In this document: piece after piece, positions 33,935 to 45,663 of the stretch
How the letters are laid out: every line of letters starts with the position of its first letter
Numbering within the stretch: position 1 is the first letter of the stretch
Source of the DNA: Sialis fuliginosa
Lineage: Eukaryota; Arthropoda; Insecta; Megaloptera; Sialidae
Length of the DNA: 64,000 nucleotides
Direction: 5' to 3'
NCBI GenBank assembly: GCA_961205875.1
Contig: OY540813.1
Coordinates: forward strand, 30,847,001-30,911,000
The notes under the pieces: generated by a model
The model's database searches: none
What the model was told of the DNA's origin: nothing
Seen by the model: only the letters and a program-made list of their open reading frames with translations
Position numbers and translations under genes: made by a program

Positions 33935-34795
33935 TACAGGATGTGTTACAGTTGATTATCTCAGAACCATCGCATATTTGAAAAAAATATTTCAACCAAA
34001 AAATGTTTGGTTGTAAGGGGGTAATCGAATAGTAATATTTATTTGCTATTTTAACGTGGCTTTCAAGGTCAACATCATTTTTTTAAATAGGAACCTATAT
34101 TTTTTATTTAGAAATCTTATTTTACGTGAAAAAATACGAATCTTTCATTGAAATTTTTTTTTTGAACAACCCAAGCTTTCCAAGGTATCTAACAAAATAA
34201 TTCGAGATTTTGAATTTTCAAGAATTTTTTACTCAGAAACCATAAACTTTAGAAAAAAAGTACAAGATACAAAAAATGTTTATTTTGGTCTAATAAAACT
34301 TGGAGAATTATTCTAGATTTTTTTAACATTTCGTACTTTTTTTTGTTTTTGCTAAAATAAAATAAATAGAAAAAGTTTTTAAAAGTTTAAAAATTTTTTA
34401 AAATAATTCTCCACGCTTTATTAGACTAAAATAAATATTTTGTGTATCCTGTACTTTTTTTCTAAAGTTTGTGGTTTCTGAGTAAAAAATTCGTGAAAGT
34501 TCAAAATCTCGAATTATTTTGTTAGATACCTTGGAAAGCTTGGGTTGTTCAAAAAAAAGTTTTCAATGAATGATTCGTGTTTTTTCACGTAGAATAAGAT
34601 TATTAAATAAAAACTATAGGTTCCTATTTAAAAAAATGATGTTGACCTTCAAATATCCTTGAAGGCCACGTTAAAATAGCAAATAAATATTACTATTCGA
34701 TTACCCCCTTACAACCAAACATTTTTTGGTTGAAACATTTTTTTCAAATATGCGATGGATAATTAACTGTAACACTTTAAATGCCCCACCCTGTA
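33935..34795. repeat. Foldback family A, copy 2
   Basis: Same arms as 6796-7682. The left end reads TACAGGATG and then jumps to TGTTACAGTTGATTATC, so it lacks the GGGGCATTTAAAG part. The right end is intact (AAATGCCCCACCCTGTA). The arms meet near 34350. Confidence 0.87.
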
Positions 34796-35173
34796 TATAG
34801 ATGTCACGTGTTATTAATTCTGTACAATCGTATAAGGAATTAAAATACTTTGTAGATATGTACGAGTATGTAGTATGTATATCTAGCTATTATTCTTGAA
34901 GTTAAAGTTTTTTTTTATAAAATTGCATTCTTTTTGCGATTCTTGTTTAAAAACAACTTCGAGGAGTAAGATGGCATGCGCATGGGTAAATTGACGAATT
35001 ATACATGAAAGGTAATATCTAGTTTTTTTTAGAATGTTTACAAATAGAAAGTCAAATAGGCATATGTGAAAAATCAATGATTGCCGCAGTACATGATGTA
35101 AACCAAGGAAGTTCTTGTAATAAAATCGTTGAGGAGAAAATAACCTAGTCTTGTATGTTGAACCTCCTAAATG
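34796..35173. other. AT-rich spacer
   Basis: No feature seen. Confidence 0.4.
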
Positions 35174-35957
35174 TAGGGGAATTGCTCCAACAGTGGGAAA
35201 TGTTGTTTCTGTTGAGGGGTAACACCAAACTTTTGACGTTGACAGGCAATGTCAATTGTTCTTTCACTTTCTGGATAGTTTCGGAGCAAAAAGACGCATT
35301 TGTTGAGTTGTGCCAAACATAGCGTAAACATTTTTTCTAAAATCTTTTTCAAGATTTTTTTAAGTGTTTATAAAATTTATATTTTTCATCGAAAAATAAA
35401 GATTTATGCAGAGTTCGATTCTCTTTTTATAGTTTTTCATTGTAATTTCAAAATGGCGTCCTTCCAACAGTGGGAAACGCACTTTTTTTTCGTAAAGTAT
35501 TGAAACGTCATTTTTATTATTGAAAATTGCCATTGGAATACATGTAAATGATTTTGAATGTTTTTTAGCTGAATTTTCTGTGTTTTCTGTGCGTAATAGT
35601 TTTTTCTACACTTGCGTTCATTAAGACTCTGATTTAGATGTAAAATCAGATTAAAGTGTTGAATAAACCAATAATATTGAATAATTTTTCATAACTCAAT
35701 GTGTTTTCTTCATTTTTCCGCTTTTATAACAGTTTTTATTAGGTTTTAGGCCGTATCCCACTGTTGGACCAAAAAAAAAACAATTTCAAGCTCCTCAGAA
35801 AATTGATGATAACTTTTTTGTTTCCCAAGATATGGCATATCTTTGTCCGGTAAAAGTTAGATATTGATATGCTCTTTCGAACGGTGTATCAAACATTAAA
35901 TTATCTTATCATTTATAAAATTTATGGCCATAAAACACTGTTGGAGCAATTCCCCTA
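35174..35957. mobile_element. TIR element GGGGAATTGCTCCAACAGTG
   Basis: GGGGAATTGCTCCAACAGTG at the left and CACTGTTGGAGCAATTCCCC at the right, flanked by TA, suggest a Tc1/mariner-type MITE of ~780 bp. The phrase CCAACAGTGGGAAA recurs internally at 35464, and CCCACTGTTGG at 35757. A minus-strand frame at the left end reads SERTIDIACQRQKFGVTPQQ but stops soon. Confidence 0.8.
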
Positions 35958-36045
35958 TATTCGATATGCTGTAGCAATTGGTGGCATGAACAATCTAGAT
36001 GTGATTTTTTTTATTAACTCGTTATCTTACTCCTATAAGTGCGTC

Positions 36046-36747
36046 AATTAAAAATAGGAACCTATAGTTTTTATTTAGTAATCTTATTCTACGTGAAAAA
36101 ACACGAATCTTTCATTGAAAACTCTTTTTTGAACAACCCAAGTTTTCCAAGATATCTAACAAAATAATTCGAGATTTTGAACTTTCAAGAATTTTTTACT
36201 CAGAAACCATAAACTTTAAGAAAAAAGTACAAGACACTAAAAATGTTTATTTTGATATAATAAAGCTTAGTGAATTATTTAAAAAAATTTAAAAACTTTT
36301 TCTATTTATTTTATTTTAGCAAAAACAAAAAAAAATTATAAATGTTGAAAAAAAATCTAGAATAATTCTCCAACTTTCATTAGACCAAAATAAACATTTT
36401 TTGTATCTTGTACTTTTTTTCTAAAGTTTATGGTTTCTGAGTAAAAAATTCTTGAAAATTCAAAATCTCGAATTATTTTGTTAGATACCTTGGAAAGCTT
36501 GGGTTGTTCAAAAAAAAGTTTTCAATTAAAGATTCGTATTTTTCACGTAGAATAAGATTACTAAATAAAAACTATAGGTTCCTATTTAAAAAAATGATGT
36601 TGACCTTCAAATATCCTTGAATAGCAAATAAATATTACTATTCGATTACCCTCTTACAACCAAACATTTTTTGGTTGAAACATTTTTTTCAAATATGCGA
36701 TGGTTCTGAGATAATCAACTGTAACACTTTAAATGCCCCACCCTGTA
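36046..36747. repeat. Foldback family A, copy 3, left end missing
   Basis: Begins abruptly at TAAAAATAGGAACCTATAGT, ~115 bases into the left arm, and ends normally AATGCCCCACCCTGTA. A further ~30 bp of the right arm (between CTTGA and ATAGCAAATAAAT) is also missing. Confidence 0.85.
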
Positions 36748-36803
36748 TGTATTAATAATAAGTCGTAGACCTCATGATCTACGACTCATTATTAATACAT
36801 ACA
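36743..36803. repeat. 61 bp near-perfect hairpin abutting foldback A3
   Basis: TGTATGTATTAATAATAAGT followed by CGTAGA is repeated in inverted form as TCTACGACTCATTATTAATA CATACA, with one mismatch and an 8-base loop CCTCATGA. It shares the last bases of A3 (CTGTATG). TAGATCATGAGG then repeats the loop region again. Confidence 0.85.
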
Positions 36804-37862
36804 GTAGATCATGAGGTTAACACATGAAGAGTATTTTTTTTCAAAACATGATTATTAGAATTAAAATTAATTAATTTACCCCACTTTCCTTTATTTTTAT
36901 TTTATAAATGTCATATCAAAATATTCTTTTTGTTATATGCCACATTCTTAATGCGGAGACACAATAGCTACATATTATACAGTATATAATAATAATATGT
37001 AGATAATTTTACAAGTAAGCGTATAGAAATGATAAATTGTATGAAAATTTAGACACAGCCGCAGTATTGATTTTTAAATAATATTATAATATACATACAT
37101 ATTACATATTGCTATACTTCAGTTCGCTACTTATGTTTTCATACTTACTCGTATATACATAAGATTTAAAAAATGTAATTCAATTTTATTATGTTGTATT
37201 TTTTATAGCTACTTTTACCTAAATTTTATTAATTGTGATAATTGGAATAAAATCAGTAAAATGTTTTTTATTTTTGTTTTAAGGGGGGGAGGGGGTATTA
37301 AGTTTATGTTTTTTATTGTGTAATTTAAAAACAATACATGCAATTTTACACACACATACATGCAACAGCAAAAAAGCACAGCAAAATAAGGAACATAAAA
37401 ACATTAATTTCTGACATTATAACTTAAACTCTATTACTCACTGTAAGCAATTGCAGTAATAATAATTGTAATCGAGGCAGCGTATACAAAACGCAGCATG
37501 AAAAAAAAGAGATAACATATATTAAATTATAGATACATTGAATGCAAAACAATTGCAGATATCGCCGGCGTCTTTCGTCTTCCCTTCACTAGCGCCAAGC
37601 TATCCTGCCAAATGTTGTCAAAAGTAACAACTACATACTATACATTAAGCAAATATAACATTTTTCTCTTGGAGTATTTTGTTTATAAATAAACACAAAT
37701 CTGAGGAATTTATCATGTTTAAAATAACCAATATTAAAACCTCTTATGAATCAAAGTTGCCATCTAAAAATCTCTTGACAAAATAAGATTATTCTTCAAA
37801 ATAATAGATAGTACATGAATACCGCAGAATATATACCATATAATGAATCTATTAGGTATACA
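36804..37862. other. AT-rich intergenic
   Basis: A G-rich patch AAGGGGGGGAGGGGG at 37282. No gene seen. Confidence 0.45.
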
Positions 37863-39353
37863 CCAGGGGTCGGCAACCTTTTTGTTCATATGGATACAAT
37901 AACAGATTTGAAAATCACGGAGGGCACATAAACACAAGTAACACTTTTTTAAACTTTGCAAACACGTTGTACATCGAAAAACATTAAATACTTATTTTTT
38001 AAATTTTGGCTAACAAAGCATGTTAAGGTTAGAAAACGCATTCGAAAGTTTACACCATTTAACACAATGCTAACTAACGCTACTCATGAGTGTCATTTCC
38101 TTATAGCTTTTACGACATTTCTCTATCATAATTTCATTGTTTGCGTGTTTTTGAGATCGCTTATGACGATTTTGACATTAGTTTAATGAGATTCAGAATG
38201 GAAAATATAAAATGATGAACAAAATCGCAGAAGTTTCAACAATTTTATTTAACACCACTTGCGAAGGTTATTAGATACATGATTACGATTTTGGCAACAG
38301 TTATATCAATCTAAAGATGAAAAATTCAATATGATACATCCAAATGGCGGAGACTGAGCAAACTTCTTAACAACTCCCATCTTTCAAATGACGGAAACAA
38401 TAAGTAAATCACGAATTTTAAGAAATTGAAGTTTATGAAGACAGGATTATTAGGTATTTTTAATGTTTCCAATTACACAATCTGACATATAGTGGTCGGG
38501 TATAGTATTATGACTATCTTGCCTTCACTCCTCTCATTGAGTACGTTTACACAGCGCCGTTATTCCGGTTTTATTATAACCGATGTAGTTAAACCATTTC
38601 AAGTGGTGCTATTTACACATACAAGAATAAGTGACGAATTATAATTCCGATTTGAAATACGCTATAAGTTCGATGGTGTACCAACAAGAAATCTCAAAAA
38701 TATTTTGTCTCTTTTATGTTCCACGAATCACGTTTCTTTTGTTTTCCATCTCTTTGTCTCAGGTGTTTTAACCATATTTTAACTAACAACGCTTTTTCAA
38801 ATGTTAATGCGAAGTGCATTACGATGAAATCCCTATACTCCGTAGATATTTATATTTTTTGAGGTTGGCTAAATAGGTATAACTATGTCCATGCAGTTTA
38901 CACGCATTTTTATTCCTGCTCTATTCCGGTTTACTTATGCTATTCCTGTAAACCAAGAGGAATAGCATAACTAAACCTGATTAGTTATGTCGGATGTAAA
39001 GTGCCGTTTACACTGACTTTTACACCCGGTTTTATTACATCGGTTATAGTTAAACCGGAATAAAAGCGGTGTGTAAACGTACTCATTGAATAGCATTAGG
39101 TTAGCATTGTGCTAAATGGTGTTAAAGTTTCGAATGCGTTTTCTAACCTTAAAACGCCTTGTTAGCCAAAATAAAAATAAAACACGTATTTAATGTTTTT
39201 CGATGTACTACGTGTGTGCAAAGTTTCAAGAATATCGGCGAATGGCACTTGAGTATTGTTACTTGTTAGAAGCATGAAACAAGATTCAAATGTGAATATC
39301 CAATGAGGGCGCATTAAAAATTCACCAGGGGCGCCGAGTTGCTGACCACACAG
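37863..39353. mobile_element. Decayed hAT element with an inner insertion
   Basis: The left end CAGGGGTCGGCAACCTTTTT is the classic terminus of Charlie-like hAT elements. The right end GAGTTGCTGACCACACAG is a degraded match. Subterminal segments are inverted (GGTTAGAAAACGCATTCGAA at 38030 against TCGAATGCGTTTTCTAACC at 39131). No transposase remains. Confidence 0.7.
38541..39082. mobile_element. Nested TIR element GTACGTTTACAC
   Basis: GTACGTTTACACAGCGCCGT and GCGGTGTGTAAACGTAC are inverted; subterminal TTATTCCGGTTTTATTATAA against AAACCGGAATAAAAG. TCATTGA is present on both sides, a 7-8 bp duplication whose exact edge is ambiguous. It is inside the decayed hAT at 37863-39353. Confidence 0.82.
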
Positions 39354-40984
39354 TGCTGCATTTTGATATGTACAGTTAAATATCATCGGAACTTGAAAAA
39401 AATATTTTAATTAAAAATTGTAGGATTTAAAGCTGAACTCGATTTTCTAAAAACTCGAATCATTTTTGAGAAATCAAGACAGTGATATTTTTTTTAATGG
39501 AAACGTATCAATCTTTTTGATTAATTTGGAGTGAGTTATAGCTATAAACAATAATTCTGAGATCTCAAAATATTATTATTAGACACTTTTTACAGGCTTT
39601 ATTTAATAAGAGCGGATTTTGTTTCCAATTTGAAAAAAAACATGTCATTTTCAAAACCTATACTAAAATATCAAAATTCACTGAAATTTTAAACCCTGAG
39701 AGATTGTTCAAGTTTTATCAAAAATGCAAAAAATGGAATATCATTGAATTCGGTTTGGCGCCAGTAACAATTGTGTGGCAACAATTATTATTATAGATTG
39801 GTTCATATTTAAAAAAGGCTACCTGGATTTTTCGAAAATTTCTGAATTTATTGATATATTGTTATTTTATTTATTTAAAAAAATTGTTTCGATAGTCAAT
39901 AATTCTCGAGACATTTGGCCGTACTTACATTTTAAAATGGCATATATTATTCACTAACAATTTTATAAAAGATTCATAACAGATGTTTTTAACAATAATT
40001 AAATAATGTCTCCATTTTCCATTTATTTTTTTCAAATATTCAATGGCATTTTTTTATAAAAATGACACGTTTATTAAACTCGTTTATTTTGAAATATATT
40101 TTGTGGAAAAATATTATGAACATTATTTATAAAATACAAAATTAATAATATAATGTGAAATTGATAACTCAATTAATTTAATGTACATAATTATATGTAT
40201 ACACATTATAGGCCAGTCCCCAGAGCTATAAAATCGATGTAAAAATTTAAACTCATTTTGTTGGTTATATAGTCTAGCTAGTATAAATAAAAACATATAA
40301 AATGTTCTCATCCGAGTCATTTAAAAAAATGTGCGAGACGATATACGAAAGAATGGCATTTTCCGTGATTTTTGAGCATTTTCGGAGAAAACGTACCGAC
40401 TTAATTTTTATTTTGTTTTCTTTGTTATTTTATAGAGAACCAAAAAGTTTACTACACTTTTGTCGGATTTCGTGGTAGGGTCAGAGATGCAAAACGTGAA
40501 AAATCGCACAAATGTGTGCCTTTTCTTATGCCTTCCGGTTGGAATTCAAGGTCACATAATGGAATGTATCTATTATGTTTAAGCCTTAATGAACCCATTT
40601 ATCCAATAATTTGCGTTGTATGAATTAACGCTTTTTTATTTAGCACTGGCATATTACTTATTTACAAAAATTCATTTTTTAAATAAATTACAAACTATGT
40701 TTTCATTTCGCAATTATTTATTGATGTTCAATAGAACTAATTAGGTGAATGAAAAATTGTAGTAATTATATTAATATCAAAGAACTTTACAATAACATTT
40801 ATTATTTTTTATGTTATATTTTTTATGTAATACCTACATTTTTACCTTTCACATTTAAAAATATTAACTTTGAAATTTACGATATAATAATTAGTATAAA
40901 AAAGACATGTTACTTATTAGATGTAGATAATATTATTTGTACAGTGTCTGAATAGAATATACATAAAATACACATGATACGGCG
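39354..40984. other. Intergenic with a diffuse repeat
   Basis: Bases ~39420-39560 (TTTTTGAGAAATCAAGACAG, TTAATTTGGAGTGAGTTATA) resemble 47500-47640 (TTTTTGAGAAATCAAGATAG, TTAATTTGGAGAGAATTATA), a shared old repeat. The rest is AT-rich with no gene. Confidence 0.5.
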
Positions 40985-41589
40985 CAGTACCGGCTTTAGG
41001 GGGGGGGGGGCGAACCAGGGCGACCGCTTGGGGCACCAGGGCAGGTGGGGCGGCGCACAATGGAGCATAAGTCACTTTTTTGTTTCAAATCAGTGTACAG
41101 GCTGTAATTTTTGAGTAAACTTTTTTTTTATCTTTAAATTTTTTGTCGATCAGTTCAACCTGATTAAGCAAAAAATATAGCTAAATATAAACAATGTTAA
41201 TTTGTAAAAAAAACGATTATTTGATAGCTGCTAACTAACAAATACTTATTCGGCAACCCAGAAAACCTTTAATGAGGTATTAGCTGAGATACTAACTAAT
41301 CAACTTATTTGTTGATTTATCAATTTTAATTTGTTCATAATAGGGGAAGGAGGTCTCGACGGTCTTAGAGCATTTGATAGTCTTAAAGTTAATGATTTAA
41401 GCTATATTTAGAAAAAAAAAGTTTGAGTCTGTAGGATGGCGCAAAGCTGAGATATGAATTATTCAACTTATTTGTTAATTTATCAATTTTAATTGACATT
41501 TTCGGTGATTTTTTAACATTTTTTTAGGGGGAGAGAGGGCGGAAAAATAAAGCTCGCCCAGGGCGCCAGATTTACTAAGGCCGGCACTG
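40985..41589. mobile_element. hAT-like element CAGTACCGGCTT
   Basis: Ends CAGTACCGGCTTTAG and CTAAGGCCGGCACTG, with a perfect 8 bp duplication ATACGGCG (40977-40984 and 41590-41597). Subterminal GGCGACCGCTTGGGGCACCA and CTCGCCCAGGGCGCCAG are related to the ends of the element at 45664. Contains a G12 run. No coding. Confidence 0.92.
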
Positions 41590-41597
41590 ATACGGCG

Positions 41598-42130
41598 GTT
41601 TCAAACCGTCGCAGTCGCGTCAATTGCAAATTACCGGTAGCTTGCGGCGGCTTTTCCGTTAGCTTGCGTGATAAAATTTTTCTACCGGAAATCTAATGTT
41701 ATAATTTCTTTTCTAAAACTAGTTAAGGGAGTTTTCGTACTAAACATCATTTCGGTAGAATTAAAAAAAAAAATCATGGGATTAAAAGAACAATGATATC
41801 TAACCGAAAGTGAAATTTTAGAAATCAACCGTTTTAAACTCGAGTTAATTATCATCAAAGTTTGCAACTTTTGTACGTATCCGTTGTACCAATTACGTAT
41901 TTGGTCTGTTTTCTTAATTTTCATGCTTAAACGCTTCGACATATTTTGATAAAAAAACTACCAAACAGCAGAGTTATTATTCCACTGAAGATTAGCTTTT
42001 GGCAAGCTAGTTTCAATAATGAGACTGGATAACAGTTTATAAATGGTAAATAATATACTCAAAACCTCTGAAAAAATTAAGAAAGTCTTTAACATAATTT
42101 TTTATTCTCCTCTAATGTGAACTAATATAA
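41598..42130. other. Spacer with a doubtful minus-strand ORF
   Basis: A minus-strand ATG frame at 41942-41682 (86 codons, start MSKRLSMKIKKTDQIRNWYN) is open but has no recognisable motif or homologue I know. I would not call it a gene. Confidence 0.4.
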
Positions 42131-42933
42131 AATAATTCGGGCAAGACATACACGAGTGTATGTCATAAGGGTTCCGAAGTACGTAATACTGTTTAGAGCC
42201 ATTTACAGGCACCATTTTTGAGTTCGAAAAAAAATAAAAAATATGGTCATATTTTACTAATTGAGATGTTTTCGACACCCCACATGCCTAGATATGAAAA
42301 TAAAAATAAAAACCTCTATGACACCCCTCCCTATAATTACAATATTTAAAATTATTTTGTTAACTTTAGTATTTGTCGTTGGTAGTCCCACCAAAGCCTC
42401 GTTACTAAATTTTTTTCAGATTTTTTGAACCAGTAGTTACAAAGTTACAGGGGGTGGGGACAATATAAAACAGTGCTTTTAGCCCCCTTAAACAGGCGCC
42501 ATTTTTGAGTTAGAAAAAAAATAGTATCAAATTCTACTGATTGAGATCTACATTTTGATATCCCACACGTCTTGGTAGACAATTTTTTTGTTTTTTTTTT
42601 TTTAATTTGCTTAAAAGCCCCTTGTAGGTACCATTTTCGATTTAGAAAAAAATTAGAAAATGGGTCAAATTCCGCTTGTTTGGTTATACATTTTAACGTG
42701 CCACATGCCTTGGTATAACATTTTTTTTACCTAGCTTTAACTCCTTATTGCCCCCACCCCCTGAAAAATTATTTATTCAATAAATCTTTTACTAAAGGAC
42801 ACCATTTTACATGTTCAGTAAAAATTTCAAGTTTCTAGCTTATATAGTTTACGAGCTATTTAGCTTTTAGTGAAAAGGACGGATGGACGGACGACAAAGT
42901 GAGATTAATAGGGTTTCTTCGGAACCCTAAAAA
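42131..42933. mobile_element. GGGTTCCGAAG element, copy F1
   Basis: Starts AATAATTCGGGCAAGACATA with the hairpin GACATACACGAGTGTATGTC, then AAGGGTTCCGAAGTACG. Ends GGTTTCTTCGGAACCCTAAA, preceded by GGACGGATGGACGGACGACA. Internal blocks (GCCATTTTTGAGTTAGAAAA, GATCTACATTTTGATATCCC) recur two or three times, so it is a tandemly built element. A second copy is F2 at 61981-63002. Confidence 0.75.
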
Positions 42934-45663
42934 TGGACATTTTCTGAAAAATGTTTTTTCCTCGTAAATTACGAATCTGCATCAAAAGAAAAGTTGAAAA
43001 TGAAAACCCATCAAGGTGACTTTTTCAAAGTCAACCCATAATATCAATATTTAGCTTTCTCGAAACCATGAAACTTTTATCCGAAACTTTTTTGCTGATA
43101 ATTAGTTATTTTAGAAATAATCCGCTGCAAAATCTTAAAAAAAACACCTGGTATATTTAATAACTTTTATAAACTTATTGAAATATAAAATGTGTTAACA
43201 GTTTATTAGAACTGTGTATAAAATGAAGACAACGATTCGAAAGACCGACACATATATATCGAAACAAATTGTATTTTTAATTTATTGCAAAACGTTCGCC
43301 GTTATGGTTTTAGGGCAAATTGTAGTGAAAACGTTATATAAAAAATTCAAATAACGATGAAAGGAAGGACGTCCCATTTTACAGATCCTTAAAATAAATT
43401 GTTATATATGCAAATTGAGTTTTGTCGCTGCTAAATTGTCCTCGGGTATATTTTTACAAAGTAAATTTAAAAAAAGTGGTAGTCAGTGGAAAAATAATTC
43501 ATTTTATGTTTACATTTGATAAATTCAATATAGAAAATATCGTATAAAATATATGTGCGTAGTGTTGAATTCAGAGGGGTGAATCCGGGAGGGAAATTGA
43601 AAATTCTACGGCGGGGGGAATTTTGGATATAAAAGATGGGTTCGGGGGGATGAACATTTTTACTAAATTTATATTAAGAGCTGTATACGAGATGATATTT
43701 AGGTAAGTCTTATTTTGTTTCAGTTTAGTACTTCAAGTTTCGTCTGAAACTATATCGAGACCGAGAAAAATTTTGGTCTCGTGTGGATTTTTTTTAAGAC
43801 ACGAATTTTACATAAGTAGGTATTTTAAATATTAATATCGAGTATTGCTTCCTCGCAATATCGAAGATACGAGAAGCTATGTGATCGTTTCAGATTGAGA
43901 CAAAAAAAATGTTCTCCGATTTCAAAATTTTAAATTTATCTATCCGTTTCACGTCAAGACAAACACTTTTCGTTCCGTGTCTCTCTGTCTGTCCGTCCGT
44001 CCGTCCTTGTGTGTGTGTGTCCGTCTGTCCCCTGAATCCTTGTCACACGCATAACTCATGAACCACCGAACCGATATTATTGAAACTTGGTCGGATGGTT
44101 GGGTCTGGCTTGAGGACGGTCCCATTTTAAAATTATCAAAATCGTGAGTAAGGGGGAGAGGTGACATCCCAAAATATATATTTTTTAAGATATCCCAAAA
44201 ACGACACATGTTACGTGAAAATTTTATAGAATATTTTTTGTAGAGCATTAAATTTCCTATAATATGGGTCTACAACGTTTGTTGTAAAATATTCCCATAC
44301 AAAGATTTATCTTAATTTATTTTAAAAATTCATGTTTTGTTTTTCTAAATTGATATTTGCTTCGACTTTTTAAATGTCATTTTGACGTTTGCATAAGTTT
44401 AGATTTAGAAATTGTCAAAAAATTAAAAATATACGAAAATATAATCAGTTTTAAGAAAAATGTTGAACTAATAATATTTTTTAGTAAAATTGTATAAAAA
44501 TTAAATGGTTAACCAATTCCAGGCAATTTATCTAAACACTATCGGTTTTTATTTAAATTGTTCAATAATTAACTACCTTTGGTGAATTTAACACGAGGAA
44601 GCACTGTACATTTAGTTGGCAGATATTTTTTAACATTCTTTAGCAATTTAATGTATTCTTTTAAAATATTTTAATAATAAATTAAATAAACGAAATATAT
44701 ATCAATTCAATATAAATAATTGTATATTTAAAAGTAGGACATTCAAATGTTCTCACAATGAAACAAAACAATATTAATTGGTTCAAATTGTTTTCAAATA
44801 ACATGCACTGTCATTGTTTCTTTTTACATCATTATTTATTTCTCTCCGCTTTATAGTGCAATATAAAAAATATACAATGCTCAAAGAGTTTTAATTAAAA
44901 ATCTACTCCCTTGATAAAAAAATATCAATCTGGCGTAGTTTAGGTTCCAGACAACTCAATTTAATTTTCTCTGTATTTATTTTATAAAAAATTAGGTGCG
45001 TTAAGAGAAACAGAGACAGAAAAATACGAAAAAGAGAGATTCACGACAAACCGAATAGCAGGAAAAAGTTCAGATTAAAAAAGAAAAAAATATTTTTACA
45101 AAAAAATTTCTAAAAGAAATCTTACAGATATAAATATTTAAAAGGAACTGTAAACACTTAAACGTACTTTCTTTTTAATATTTTATTTTTCTCCATTAAT
45201 CATTTGAAAATGTTTTTACATACCATTTAAGCCGATTATAAAATTAAATACGCGCTAAAATGAATAATTGATCCAGTAACTCTATTCAAAATAATATGTC
45301 TCGTTTCTTAATATGATTATAATAATATCTACTACCTATAAATATGCCAGTTCACTATCAATTTAAGATTTGAAAATTGAATAGTGTTCCTTTCTAATGA
45401 AAAATTATCGTTTTGCCATCCCCCTGATGTAACAATGTTTCGCCACCACTGTTGTGTATTGTGTAATTCCTTATATAAACAAATATAAACTCATCGTAGA
45501 TTGGTCCGGCAGAATTATCGTAAAATAAAATCCTTGTAAATCAAATGTTACCATTTTTTATTACTCATCGTTTCATTAAAGTGAAATTCGAGTACAATAT
45601 CAATCGATACATATCAATTGCATTTTTAACGATAAATATCGGTATTTTCTAATTTGTTACAAT
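42934..45663. other. Intergenic, 2.7 kb, no gene seen
   Basis: AT-rich. At 43980-44030 a (TCTG/TCCG)n and (GT)n tract, followed by ACCGAACCGATATTATTGAA at 44066, looks like the tail of a degraded transposon. A minus-strand frame across it (44248-43949) is low-complexity. Nothing else is recognised. Confidence 0.5.

Noticed and set aside
35167-35352. Minus frame SERTIDIACQRQKFG as the missing TMEM65 5' exon
   Set aside because: It lies within the TIR element 35174-35957 and does not match the TMEM65 N-terminal region or the needed splice phase.
41682-41942. 86-codon minus frame starting with ATG
   Set aside because: Lys/Ser/Ile-rich, no motif and no splice or promoter context. Chance in AT-rich DNA is likely, though not proven.
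43949-44248. 99-codon minus frame ending in DRRTHTHKDGRTDRQRDTER
   Set aside because: The translated tail is a (GT)n/(TCCG)n simple repeat in a transposon remnant.
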